Source: CALVUJ01 sp045119835 (GTDB taxonomy: Bacteria > Bacillota_I > Bacilli_A > RFN20 > DUOF01). From it: a DNA stretch of 64,000 bases. The position numbers and the translations under genes are program-made. The notes under the pieces were generated by a model. It ran no database searches and was not told the DNA's origin. It was given only the letters and a program-made list of their open reading frames with translations. The stretch spans positions 28,422 to 92,421 of the forward strand of contig JBGVED010000002.1 in the NCBI GenBank assembly GCA_045119835.1, given 5' to 3'. Every line of letters begins with the position of its first letter. Position 1 is the first letter of the stretch. Shown in pieces: positions 53,434-61,809 of the stretch.

Positions 53434-54735
53434 ATGAGTAATTTAAAAAAGGTGTATAAGTCCTTAAAATATAATGAAAGTGCAATAATAGATATTTTTT
53501 GTCAGTTATATAGAGAAGAGTATCAAAAAGATTTGAAAAATAAATTAGAAAACACCTATTTTGATTTCTCTAGTCTCCCAACCGAAGAATATGCTTACTT
53601 AAAAAAATACCCTGACCAATTTAATATAATGGAAAAAAGAAAAATAGAACAAAATTTTCTCAACTATAAAAAGTATGTGTCTGAAGCTTTTGAGGGTGTT
53701 GTTAGGTTGAGATTATGTGAAGAAATAAAGAGATGCTTTGGTATAGATGCTCCAAGTCAACAATCGCCTGATTATGATAAGTTCGTCAGTTTATTTACTG
53801 ATGAAAATTTCAATAGTGGAATCATAGATATTTATAGTGAAATGTATTCAAAGTCAATTACAACTCCGGGCCTTCCAACGTCAGTTTTAGAATCGTATTT
53901 TAGAGATAGGATGAAAAGCCAAACCATGTTATCTGAACTTAAAATTCCTTTAACTGTTTTTACTAAAGATGGTGGAAAACGTGTTGACGATTTTATATTT
54001 GCTAGGGAGGAATTAAAAAACAATACATTTAGAGGATTCATTACAAAATATAGTGATTATGGAAAAAGGGTGCACAAAAGTATAAAAAAACAATATAGGG
54101 TTGATTTCCCAGAAACGGTATTGAGTCATTTTATTTTTAATGAACAACCTGAGTTTTTAAATATTGCAGCAAATGGCGAAATTTTATCACATGTTATCAA
54201 AGTACCCCTAGCTACTATGATAAATCACAATATAGAATGTTGTGATTTATCTATTATTCACGAACTCATCCATAGGATGGAAACTAGTGGAGGAGAAATT
54301 GGTTTAAGCGATAATGGGAAAAACATAATAGTTAACGAAATAAGAACACAAAAAATAGCAGTTAAAATAGTTGAAAAAATGAGGGAAAGAGGTATTTTCT
54401 TGGCTGATGATCCTTCTAATAAAGAAATAATAGATAGATCCTTTTACATAAAGCTATTTCCTTTGTTTGGAGAGTTTTGTGAAAAGTATGAAAATATCTT
54501 GTCAAATATAGCTCAAAATAACAAAGGTAAAGAGTTAGAAAACGTTTTTGGCCCTTGTTGGAATGAGTTTTCCTCTTTAATAGATCACATCTATTATAAT
54601 TATGATAAACTTTTAGATGTGAGTGAAGAAAAAGTGATTGCTAGATTTGAAAAAAGATGTCAAATGTTAATAAAAGACATGGAAGATTATTATGAAAAGA
54701 GGGGTAAAGATGTACGAAGAGTTGTTAAAAATTAA
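53434..54735 (+). CDS. Putative cytosolic HExxH metalloprotease, paralogue 1
   Basis: 433 residues from the ATG at 53434 (AGGTGA Shine-Dalgarno). Mainly helical N-terminal ~200 residues, then HELIH at 276-280 (DLSIIHELIHRMET) and NEIRTQKIAV at 301-310, whose Glu302 could be the third zinc ligand. The protein at 55097 is clearly homologous: EEY near residue 28, YKK, HELxHxxET and NEIRTQ. No signal peptide or transmembrane segment. No named family recognised; the conserved HExxH-x(20-21)-NEIRTQ block is the useful handle. It overlaps the next small gene by 26 bases. Confidence 0.75.
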   Translation: MSNLKKVYKSLKYNESAIIDIFCQLYREEYQKDLKNKLENTYFDFSSLPTEEYAYLKKYPDQFNIMEKRKIEQNFLNYKKYVSEAFEGVVRLRLCEEIKRCFGIDAPSQQSPDYDKFVSLFTDENFNSGIIDIYSEMYSKSITTPGLPTSVLESYFRDRMKSQTMLSELKIPLTVFTKDGGKRVDDFIFAREELKNNTFRGFITKYSDYGKRVHKSIKKQYRVDFPETVLSHFIFNEQPEFLNIAANGEILSHVIKVPLATMINHNIECCDLSIIHELIHRMETSGGEIGLSDNGKNIIVNEIRTQKIAVKIVEKMRERGIFLADDPSNKEIIDRSFYIKLFPLFGEFCEKYENILSNIAQNNKGKELENVFGPCWNEFSSLIDHIYYNYDKLLDVSEEKVIARFEKRCQMLIKDMEDYYEKRGKDVRRVVKN

Positions 54736-55042
54736 TATGCTATTAACAGAATGCAATGAAGAAAAGAAAATAGTTATTGATAATGAGAAAAAGGTTGTCT
54801 CTTACGATAAAAAAAGTAGAGCGGAAACTAAAGAAGCTTTAGTAGATTTCCTTGATAAATTTTTTAGAGTTTTAAGAAAAAGGATTTCTACCCCTGAACG
54901 AATAGAACCATATACAGACAAAGGATATATGTTAAGAATAAGAATTGTTGAAAAAGAAAATAAATTTGATTACCTTGTTAAAGGAAATTCATTTGATGAG
55001 TTAGATGATTTTTATGATATACTAAATTGGATAAGAAAATAG
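54710..55042 (+). CDS. Small hypothetical protein between HExxH paralogues
   Basis: 110 residues from the ATG at 54710 (GAGGGG Shine-Dalgarno inside the previous gene). Charged, Lys/Glu-rich, no Cys apart from one near residue 10; predicted mixed alpha/beta (VIDNEKKVVSYDKKSR, LRIRIVEKENKFDYLVKG). Its start lies within the preceding gene, suggesting coupled expression with the HExxH proteins. No family recognised; a regulator or partner of the flanking proteins is speculation. Confidence 0.65.
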   Translation: MYEELLKINMLLTECNEEKKIVIDNEKKVVSYDKKSRAETKEALVDFLDKFFRVLRKRISTPERIEPYTDKGYMLRIRIVEKENKFDYLVKGNSFDELDDFYDILNWIRK

Positions 55043-55096
55043 TTTTTAAGTTAATTATAAAAGAATGAAATAATGCGTTGAGTGAGTGTGGTAGTT

Positions 55097-56359
55097 GTGA
55101 AATATAAAAAACAGTTAGACAGAATAAACAAAGTAAAGCCAGTATTAGTTGAGTTTTTTGTAGAATATTATGGGGAAGAATATAGAAATAGAATACAAGA
55201 AAAAATTGATAGTGTTAAGTTCTTTTTTGATACGAATCCTATGGTCGCTAAAAGTAACTTAGAGAGGTGCCCATCTAGATATAGTTTGGTTGAGCGCTTA
55301 TTTATAAATGATGAGTATGCAAAATATAAAAAGCTAAGAAAAGAGGTTACTGAGTCGTTTGAAAATAAAGTAATAGATGAGGTATATAAGGTTGTTAAAG
55401 AGGTTATTCCAAATAAAGAAGTTATAAAAGAAAATTTTGATATGTTAGCAGATGGCTTTTCAGTATCATGCATAGATGCTTTTAGCAGTCAATCTTTAAA
55501 TACTCTTAATGATGAAACTAAAAGTAAAATGATTAAGCAAAGTATAATAAGAGATCAAGAAAAGTTTTTGAGCGCATTTAAAGTTGATAAAGAATTTGTT
55601 GATCCTAAAAAAGTTGATAGGTTTATAGAGTTTAGAGAAAATATTAGAAATTTATATCTAACAGAACTTGCTGTTAAATCTAATTATGGAAAAAATATGA
55701 AAAAGTTTTTTGAAGAAGAAATTGATGGTGAAGTTGAAGATTTCTATATAAGAGAATATTTTTATAATTCTAATCTAAGCGCCTTTTCTTATAGTAGTGA
55801 ACAACTAGGAATAAGGGAGTCTGGGTGTATTATTAAAGCTCCTCTTTTAGATATGAGACTTGATAGTAAAGTGTATGCTGATCAGGCTTTTATTCATGAA
55901 CTTGTGCACAATATAGAAACAGTAGTAGATGTTGGGATAATGGATAGTGAAGAAAATAATAGAATGGCAAACGAAATAAGAACTCAAATGATTGCTAAAA
56001 ATATAGCTAAAAAATTAAGAAAATCTGGGGTTGTGATTTTTTCTGATTCTTTAGATATTCCTATAAGGCCAGAGGGGTGTTTATATGAGAACATGTTTCC
56101 TTTAGTTTATGGTATATTTGATGTATATGAAGCCTTCATTTCAAACTGTGCTATAGAAGGAAAAATTGATCTTTTGGAAAAACGATTTGGAAAAGAATGG
56201 AATGTGTTTTCAAAGAAGCTTGATGAAATCTATGAAGAATATGGCAGGTGGGATACTGTATATTGCGATGATATAGAAGATGGTGAGCTTATTAAAGAGT
56301 TAAGAAAAAAGATGGATTATAATTTTAAAAAGAATGATAAAATGTTAACTGAAAGATGA
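55097..56359 (+). CDS. Putative cytosolic HExxH metalloprotease, paralogue 2
   Basis: 420 residues from the GTG at 55097; other in-frame GTG codons at 55082 and 55088 are possible and none has a good Shine-Dalgarno. HELVH is at residues 267-271 (FIHELVHNIET) and NEIRTQ at 292-297, the same block as in the protein at 53434, with alignable N-termini (FVEYYGEEYRNRIQEK against FCQLYREEYQKDLKNK). The two arose by tandem duplication and have diverged strongly. Soluble, cytosolic. Function unknown. A strong terminator follows. Confidence 0.75.
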   Translation: MKYKKQLDRINKVKPVLVEFFVEYYGEEYRNRIQEKIDSVKFFFDTNPMVAKSNLERCPSRYSLVERLFINDEYAKYKKLRKEVTESFENKVIDEVYKVVKEVIPNKEVIKENFDMLADGFSVSCIDAFSSQSLNTLNDETKSKMIKQSIIRDQEKFLSAFKVDKEFVDPKKVDRFIEFRENIRNLYLTELAVKSNYGKNMKKFFEEEIDGEVEDFYIREYFYNSNLSAFSYSSEQLGIRESGCIIKAPLLDMRLDSKVYADQAFIHELVHNIETVVDVGIMDSEENNRMANEIRTQMIAKNIAKKLRKSGVVIFSDSLDIPIRPEGCLYENMFPLVYGIFDVYEAFISNCAIEGKIDLLEKRFGKEWNVFSKKLDEIYEEYGRWDTVYCDDIEDGELIKELRKKMDYNFKKNDKMLTER

Positions 56360-56364
56360 TTTTT

Positions 56365-56390
56365 AGAGGCATAAGAGGATGCCTCTTTTA
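56365..56390 (+). terminator. Terminator of the HExxH gene cluster
   Basis: A perfect 8-bp stem AGAGGCAT/ATGCCTCT (56365-56372 and 56379-56386), then TTTTA. Confidence 0.85.
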
Positions 56391-56414
56391 ATTTTCTTGG
56401 AAAAAAGCAAAAAA

Positions 56415-56430
56415 AGTTTCATGTGAAACT
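56415..56430. other. parS: parS-like site upstream of mnmG
   Basis: AGTTTCATGTGAAACT differs from the ParB site TGTTTCACGTGAAACA at three positions and keeps the palindromic GTTTCA/TGAAAC arms (one central mismatch). It lies 10 bases before the -35 of the mnmG-rsmG-parA-parB operon, so bound ParB could repress its own operon or nucleate spreading. Confidence 0.65.
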
Positions 56431-56439
56431 TCTGATTAA

Positions 56440-56468
56440 TTGACACATTTTTACCAAGAGTATATAAT
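56440..56468 (+). promoter_or_regulatory. Promoter of mnmG-rsmG-parA-parB
   Basis: -35 TTGACA (56440-56445), 17 bases, -10 TATAAT (56463-56468): full consensus at both elements. Confidence 0.88.
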
Positions 56469-56491
56469 CAAACTGAAGAGGTGAGCATACA

Positions 56492-58351
56492 ATGTATGAT
56501 GTAATTGTTGTAGGAGGAGGACATGCCGGAGTAGAGGCGACTTTAGCTAGTGCAAGAACTGGGCTAAAAACTCTTTTAGTTACATTAGATATCAATAACA
56601 TTGCATGCATGCCATGTAATCCTTCAATTGGAGGTCCTGCAAAAGGGGTAGTAGTAAGAGAAATAGATGCTTTAGGTGGACAAATGGGTATAACAGCAGA
56701 TAAAACCTATTTACAAATGAAAATGCTTAATACGGCTAAAGGACCGGGTGTTTGGTGCCTTAGAGCACAAAGTGACAAACTTGATTATAAAAATTATATG
56801 AGAGATTTACTAAAGATAGAGCCTAATGTAGAAATACTTGAGGGCTGTGTGGATAATTTGATTGTTGAAAATAATGTTTGCTTAGGAGTAGTGGTAAATG
56901 ATCAAAAGTATTTGTCAAAAGCCACTATTCTTACAACAGGTACTTATATGGAGGCAAAAATACTTGTAGGGCATACAAGCAAGAAGGAAGGGCCTGATGG
57001 ACAAAGTGGAGCTTATGGTTTATCGCCACATTTAAAAGAATTAGGATTAGACATCATAAGATTAAAAACGGGAACTCCGCCTAGAATATATCGCGATAGC
57101 ATAGATTTTTCAAAAATGGAAGTTCAACCAGGGACTGAAGGTGATTTAGCCTTCTCATATCAAACTCAAGAATTTAAGCCGCTTGAAGATCAAGAATTAT
57201 GCTATCTTATACATACAACAGATGAAACTAAAAAAATTATTGAAGAAAACTTAACGAAGTCTGCTATGTATGGAGGAATGGTTGAAGGTGTAGGGCCTAG
57301 ATATTGTCCGTCCATTGAAGATAAAATTGTTAAGTTTAACGAAAAGCAAAGGCATCAATTGTTTGTAGAACCAGAATCATTATCGCTTGATACAATATAC
57401 TTGCAAGGTTTTTCAACATCAATGCCAGAAGATGTGCAACTTAAAATGATTCATTCTCTACCTGGTTTTGAAAATGCAAAAGTAAAGAAATATGCATACG
57501 CAATAGAGTATGATGCTATAAATTCACTTCAAATGTGGCCTACATTAGAAAATAAAGTTATTTCTAATTTATACACAGCAGGACAAATAAATGGAACTTC
57601 AGGATATGAAGAAGCTGCAGCTCAAGGACTATTAGCAGGACTTAATGCCTCTTTAAAAATTAGAGAAAAAGAGCCGCTCATACTGGGAAGAGATGAAGCT
57701 TATATTGGGGTAATGATTGATGATCTTGTAACCAAAGGAACAAAAGAACCTTATAGACTACTAACATCTAGAGCAGAGTATAGGTTATTGCTTAGACACG
57801 ATAATGCTGATTTAAGGTTAACAGAATATGGATACAGATGTGGATTAGTAAAAGAAGATAGATATGTAAACTTTTTAAAGAAAAAAGAAAATATTGAAAA
57901 ATGTAATTTGGCTTTAGAAGGAATAAAAATCAAAAGGGATGATGAGTTTGCGATAAAACTCAAAGAAGAAAAAGGTATTCACATTGAAACGAGCATTCTT
58001 GGAAACGAACTTTTAAAAAGACAAGACATTACTATATACGATATTAAAGAAGGATTCAAAGAAGAGCTTGATTATGAAAAGGAAGTTTTAGAAGAAAGTG
58101 AAATACAAATTAAGTATGCGGGGTACATCGTCAAACAACTAAAAGAAGCGCAAGGTTTTAAAAAGATGGAACATCTCAAATTAGATAAAGAAACTGATTA
58201 TAATTTGATTGAAAACTTAGCGTTAGAAGCAAGACAAAAATTAAATCAAATCAAACCACTTAATATAGGACAAGCTTCAAGAATTTCAGGCGTTAATCCT
58301 AGTGATATATCAATACTATTATTATATTTAAAAATGAAAGGAAGTAATTAA
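56492..58351 (+). CDS. mnmG: tRNA uridine modification enzyme MnmG
   Basis: 619 residues: FAD-binding DVIVVGGGHAGVEAT, MPCNPSIGGPAKG, GYEEAAAQGLLAGLNA and the C-terminal LNIGQASRISGVNPSDIS. Partner of MnmE (31052) in cmnm5U34 formation. GAGGTGAG before the ATG. First gene of the four-gene operon ending in parB, the same order as in Bacillus except that noc is missing between rsmG and parA. Confidence 0.97.
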   Translation: MYDVIVVGGGHAGVEATLASARTGLKTLLVTLDINNIACMPCNPSIGGPAKGVVVREIDALGGQMGITADKTYLQMKMLNTAKGPGVWCLRAQSDKLDYKNYMRDLLKIEPNVEILEGCVDNLIVENNVCLGVVVNDQKYLSKATILTTGTYMEAKILVGHTSKKEGPDGQSGAYGLSPHLKELGLDIIRLKTGTPPRIYRDSIDFSKMEVQPGTEGDLAFSYQTQEFKPLEDQELCYLIHTTDETKKIIEENLTKSAMYGGMVEGVGPRYCPSIEDKIVKFNEKQRHQLFVEPESLSLDTIYLQGFSTSMPEDVQLKMIHSLPGFENAKVKKYAYAIEYDAINSLQMWPTLENKVISNLYTAGQINGTSGYEEAAAQGLLAGLNASLKIREKEPLILGRDEAYIGVMIDDLVTKGTKEPYRLLTSRAEYRLLLRHDNADLRLTEYGYRCGLVKEDRYVNFLKKKENIEKCNLALEGIKIKRDDEFAIKLKEEKGIHIETSILGNELLKRQDITIYDIKEGFKEELDYEKEVLEESEIQIKYAGYIVKQLKEAQGFKKMEHLKLDKETDYNLIENLALEARQKLNQIKPLNIGQASRISGVNPSDISILLLYLKMKGSN

Positions 58352-58353
58352 AG

Positions 58354-59058
58354 ATGAATGAAGAACAATTTAGAGATTTATTAGAGCAACACAATATTTT
58401 ATTAACAGAGAAACAAGAACAACAATTTAGAAGATATTTTGAGTTATTACAAACATGGAATGAAAAGTTGAATTTGACTTCAATTACTCAAAAAGAAGAT
58501 GTTTATGAGAAACATTTTTATGATTGCTTGACTTTAGGTTTTGTAAATGATTTTGAAAACAAAACATTATGTGATGTAGGAGCTGGAGCAGGTTTTCCAT
58601 CAATTCCATTAAAAATAGCTTTTCCTAATCTAAAAGTTACTTGCTTGGATTCTATGAATAAAAGAATGGATTTCGTAAAAATGGTTATAGATGAGCTAGG
58701 TTTAACAGATATCGATATAGTGGTAGCTAGAGCAGAAGATTATGGAAGAAAAAATAGAGAAAAATATGACTATGTTACAGCAAGAGCTGTATCTCGCCTT
58801 AATGTGCTAATGGAACTTTCTACTCCTCTTGTAAAAGTAGGTGGAAAGTTTATTGCTATGAAGGGCCCTATGGCTAAAGAAGAAGCAATGGAATGTGATA
58901 AGGCATGTAAAGAATTAAAATTAGACTTAATAGACAAACAAAAAGTTATTTTGCCTATGAGTTTTGGAAAAAGATATAATCTTATTTATCAAAAATTAGA
59001 CTATACACCAGAAAAGTATCCACGTGATTATAACAAGATGAAGAAAAAGCCATTATAA
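58354..59058 (+). CDS. rsmG: 16S rRNA (guanine527-N7)-methyltransferase
   Basis: 234 residues: helical N-terminus (YFELLQTWNEKLNLTSI), SAM motif LCDVGAGAGFPSIPLKI, DSMNKRMDFV and TARAVSRLNVL. Methylates G527 of 16S rRNA; loss gives streptomycin resistance. Starts 2 bases after mnmG. Confidence 0.96.
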   Translation: MNEEQFRDLLEQHNILLTEKQEQQFRRYFELLQTWNEKLNLTSITQKEDVYEKHFYDCLTLGFVNDFENKTLCDVGAGAGFPSIPLKIAFPNLKVTCLDSMNKRMDFVKMVIDELGLTDIDIVVARAEDYGRKNREKYDYVTARAVSRLNVLMELSTPLVKVGGKFIAMKGPMAKEEAMECDKACKELKLDLIDKQKVILPMSFGKRYNLIYQKLDYTPEKYPRDYNKMKKKPL

Positions 59059-59073
59059 GAGGAGATGATGTAT

Positions 59074-59847
59074 ATGGCAGAAGTAATCGCTATTGTAAAT
59101 CAAAAAGGCGGAGTAGGAAAAACAACTGTTGCAACAAATTTAGCTGCCTCTCTTGCATATATAGGTAAGAAAACTTTGCTTATTGATTCGGATCCTCAAG
59201 GTTGCGCTACTATAGGGCTAGGATTTGATAGATATGATTTAGATAATACTTTGTACGATGTTTTGGTGGATAAAATTCATGCAACAGAAGCAATTAGAAC
59301 TATGAAACTGCGTAATTTTCATTTCTTGCCATCTAATCCTTTGCTAGCGGGAGCAGATGTTGAAATGGCTACATTACACAAAGATAAAGGTAGATATTTT
59401 AGATTAAAAGAAGAAGTGAATGAAATTAGAAGAAAATATGATTACATAATAATCGATTGTCCTCCAGGAATAGGATTAAATGTAAATGTGTTAAATGCTA
59501 GTGACAAAGTAATGATTCCTTCTTTATGTCATTATTTTTCAAAGGAAAGTTTATTGGAAGCGTATGCTTCAGTTAGAAGAATAAAAAACTCTTTTAACAA
59601 GAATTTGACAGTAAGTGGTATAGTTTTGAGTTTCTATGATCCTAAATATAAAATTAATATAGATATCGAAAACGAGATACGTGAAACATTTAAAAACAGT
59701 AGAGTATACTCTACTCACATACCAAGAAGTAATAAAATATTAGAAGCTCAAAAAGAGGGCAAAACAATAATAGAATATGCTCCATCATGTGCGGTAGCAC
59801 AAGCATATATAGATTTAGCAAAGGAAGTGATTAATGATGGGAAATAA
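59074..59847 (+). CDS. parA: Chromosome-partitioning ATPase ParA (Soj)
   Basis: 257 residues from the ATG at 59074; an ATG at 59065 directly abuts the GAGGAG Shine-Dalgarno and is rejected. Deviant Walker A motif IVNQKGGVGKTT, Walker B YIIIDCPPG, and DSDPQG. It forms ATP-dependent dimers on DNA, acts with ParB in origin segregation, and in Bacillus also controls DnaA activity at oriC. parB starts inside it, overlapping by 14 bases. Confidence 0.95.
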   Translation: MAEVIAIVNQKGGVGKTTVATNLAASLAYIGKKTLLIDSDPQGCATIGLGFDRYDLDNTLYDVLVDKIHATEAIRTMKLRNFHFLPSNPLLAGADVEMATLHKDKGRYFRLKEEVNEIRRKYDYIIIDCPPGIGLNVNVLNASDKVMIPSLCHYFSKESLLEAYASVRRIKNSFNKNLTVSGIVLSFYDPKYKINIDIENEIRETFKNSRVYSTHIPRSNKILEAQKEGKTIIEYAPSCAVAQAYIDLAKEVINDGK

Positions 59848-60694
59848 TTATAATAAAATAAATGTTTTTGATATAGGCGAGGAATTAAGAGAAGTTGAAA
59901 AGTTTAATTCGTTTGCAGACAGAAGTACAAGAGAAGATATAAGAGTGGAATTAATAGATGCAAACCCATTTCAACCAAGAACAATTTTTGATGAAGTAAA
60001 GTTACAGGAGTTAAGTGAGTCTATAAAAACTTATGGGGTTATCTCTCCTTTACTTGTAAGAGTGACAGATGAAGGCAGATACCAAATTCTTGCTGGAGAA
60101 AGAAGATTTAGAGCTAGCGTTATGGCGGGAATGAAAAAAGTTCCGGCATTAGTTGCAGAATTTAGCGATCAACAAATGATGGAAATGTCAATTATAGAAA
60201 ACGTTCAAAGAGAAGAATTAAACGTAATTGAAGAAGCAAGAGCGTATGATAACTTAGCTAATACAATAGGGCTAACACATGAGCAAATCGGACAAAAAGT
60301 TGGAAAATCAAGATCGTATATTGCAAACATCATGCGTTTGTTAAATTTACCTGAAGTTATTCAAGAATATGTAATAAGCGGAGTATTGACGATGGGGCAA
60401 GTTAAGCCATTAATAAACTTAGAGGAAAGTGTGGCTCTTAAAATTGCAAATGATGCTATTGAATATGGTTATACATCACGACAAGTGGAAAATCTAGCAA
60501 ACCTTGCTCAAGGTAGAAAAAAACTTAAAAAGAAAGAAAGGGCTACTAACCCTTACTATGATTATGTTTCAACGGTATTAAATAAAAAATTTAAAACTAA
60601 AGTTCGTATTCGAGATGGAGAAATGAAAATATACTTTAAAGATGAAATTACATTAAAGAAGATTATGGAAATCTTAGAGCAAAATGAAATGTAA
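59834..60694 (+). CDS. parB: ParB/Spo0J centromere-binding CTPase
   Basis: 286 residues: N-terminal CTPase motifs (IDANPFQPRT, GVISPLLVRV, AGERRFRA, ENVQREELN), a central HTH (GLTHEQIGQKVGKSRSYIANIMRLLNLP) and a C-terminal dimerisation domain. Paired with ParA, so ParB rather than Noc. It loads at parS and slides as a clamp. Four parS-like sites lie within 5 kb. A second ATG at 59837 is an equal alternative start. Confidence 0.95.
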   Translation: MMGNNYNKINVFDIGEELREVEKFNSFADRSTREDIRVELIDANPFQPRTIFDEVKLQELSESIKTYGVISPLLVRVTDEGRYQILAGERRFRASVMAGMKKVPALVAEFSDQQMMEMSIIENVQREELNVIEEARAYDNLANTIGLTHEQIGQKVGKSRSYIANIMRLLNLPEVIQEYVISGVLTMGQVKPLINLEESVALKIANDAIEYGYTSRQVENLANLAQGRKKLKKKERATNPYYDYVSTVLNKKFKTKVRIRDGEMKIYFKDEITLKKIMEILEQNEM

Positions 60695-60959
60695 GGATAG
60701 CAAACAAACAACTGCTTTTGTTATAAATTATAAAAAAGGCAATGTTAAGTTCAAACCAAAATTAAGAAATAAAAAAACAATGTCATTAAAAGAATTTTCT
60801 ATTATTGTTTTAGGTATAGATCCCTTTTCGGTTGAAGTTGTAGCGATGTATGTTGGAAAATTGGGGTTCGATACCTATAATAAAGGTAGATATGAAATTA
60901 ACATTATAAAGAAAACTAAAAATGGCATTAAAGGAATATTAAAAGACAATGAGAAATAG
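60684..60959 (+). CDS. Small protein of unknown function overlapping parB
   Basis: 91 residues, overlapping the last 11 bases of parB in another frame. Basic N-terminal half (KGNVKFKPKLRNKKTMSLKEF) and a hydrophobic middle (IIVLGIDPFSVEVVAMYVG) followed by a Lys-rich tail. No signal peptide. No family recognised. The overlap and shared terminator place it in the mnmG-rsmG-parA-parB operon, so a role in segregation is plausible but only by association. Confidence 0.65.
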   Translation: MKCKDSKQTTAFVINYKKGNVKFKPKLRNKKTMSLKEFSIIVLGIDPFSVEVVAMYVGKLGFDTYNKGRYEINIIKKTKNGIKGILKDNEK

Positions 60960-60961
60960 AT

Positions 60962-61004
60962 AAAAAGGTAAGTGTGTTGAATCAAATACATTTACCTTTT
61001 TTTT
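60962..61004 (+). terminator. Terminator of the mnmG-parB operon
   Basis: AAAAAGGTAA (60962-60971) pairs with TTACCTTTTT (60992-61001), followed by more T. Confidence 0.82.
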
Positions 61005-61083
61005 GTGCTTTTGAAATAAAAAAAGAAAATCGGATATTGTGGAAAACCACCACACTTTTAGCTAATTGTGGAAAAAAAGCAAA

Positions 61084-61099
61084 AGTTACACATGAAACA
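61084..61099. other. parS: parS-like site
   Basis: AGTTACACATGAAACA has three differences from TGTTTCACGTGAAACA. The right arm TGAAACA is exact. Located 125 bases past the gene downstream of parB. Confidence 0.5.
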
Positions 61100-61259
61100 A
61101 TATGAGAAATAATTTGTAATATGTGATAAATGAAAGGTTTTTTTTGTGATTTTAGGTGGATAGAGGAATAAGAGGTGTTTGAGTAGTAGGGAATTTTGTG
61201 GATAATTTTGAAAAAATGTGAGGATGAGAAAATTTTTTTTACTGAATGAGAGGAGGATT

Positions 61260-61319
61260 ATGCGCGATTTTACTCTGGCAAAATGTTGCGTTTTGTGGAA
61301 AAAGAAAGGAATTTTATGA
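61260..61319 (+). CDS. Possible 19-residue ORF with Shine-Dalgarno
   Basis: ATG at 61260 is preceded by AGGAGG with 3 bases spacing and reads MRDFTLAKCCVLWKKKGIL before TGA. The stop overlaps the start of the next small ORF as ATGA. It may be a chance product of purine-rich sequence. Confidence 0.2.
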   Translation: MRDFTLAKCCVLWKKKGIL

Positions 61320-61426
61320 GAAAAAAAGCGTGGCGGTTGCGCGTAATGGAGGAGGCAAGTGTCTATGAGCGTGAGAAGACGCGCTGGGTGCTGGAAAAAG
61401 TGATAAAAGCAGATGTTAGTTGCTGA
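61316..61426 (+). CDS. Possible 36-residue ORF coupled to the preceding one
   Basis: ATG at 61316 has AAAGGA 5 bases upstream and overlaps the previous stop (ATGA). The product is basic and helix-prone, with segments MRKKAWRLRVMEEASVYE and KTRWVLEKVIKAD. Codons such as CGC, CGG, GCG and CTG are rare in the neighbouring genes, so it is either of foreign origin or not translated. Confidence 0.22.
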   Translation: MRKKAWRLRVMEEASVYEREKTRWVLEKVIKADVSC

Positions 61427-61466
61427 TGTGGAAAACTATCATAAATTTATTGCGTTGTGGAAAAAA

Positions 61467-61482
61467 AGTTGCACGTGAAACT
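61467..61482. other. parS: parS-like site
   Basis: AGTTGCACGTGAAACT has the exact CACGTG core and GTGAAAC arm; it differs from TGTTTCACGTGAAACA at positions 1, 5 and 16. A DnaA box ends 3 bases before it. Confidence 0.65.
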
Positions 61483-61556
61483 AATTGTTGGCGCGTTGAA
61501 AAAAAATAGAAGAAATGAGACTTTAAAAAAATGTGTTGAAATGTGAGAAAAAAAAT

Positions 61557-61597
61557 AAAAAAACTGGGGAAAAATAGTTTTTTTGCCCAGTTTTTTT
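61557..61597 (+). terminator. Terminator-like hairpin inside the DnaA-box region
   Basis: AAAACTGGG pairs with CCCAGTTTT around a 17-base loop and is followed by T7. No annotated gene ends here, so it may end a transcript that begins within the region. Confidence 0.55.
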
Positions 61598-61793
61598 GCT
61601 TTTGGGTGAAAAAAAGCGCTTGATCTAGGGTTTTGATGTGGAATTTGTTGTGGAAAAAAATGCTTGGTTTGTGAATTTGGATGTGTGAAACGTTTATGAA
61701 ATGTGAACTTTTTCTTGAAAAAAAGCCTATATTTGCGGCGTGAATTGTGGAAAACTAACACATTTTGGTTATGTTGTGGAAAAAAACAAAAAA

Positions 61794-61809
61794 AGTTTCA
61801 CGTGCAACT
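61794..61809. other. parS: parS-like site
   Basis: AGTTTCACGTGCAACT keeps the left arm and CACGTG core exactly; it is nearly the reverse complement of the site at 61467. A DnaA box at 61775-61783 precedes it by 10 bases. Confidence 0.65.

Noticed and set aside
59834..60694. Noc (nucleoid occlusion factor) as identity of the ParB-like protein
   Set aside because: It is overlapped with parA and parS-like sites are nearby, which fits ParB/Spo0J; the Noc target site was not seen.
61447..61761. 104-residue minus-strand ORF rich in Phe, Lys and His inside the DnaA-box region
   Set aside because: Low-complexity translation of the G/T-rich strand; no Shine-Dalgarno, and it is read through repeated DnaA boxes and a parS-like site.
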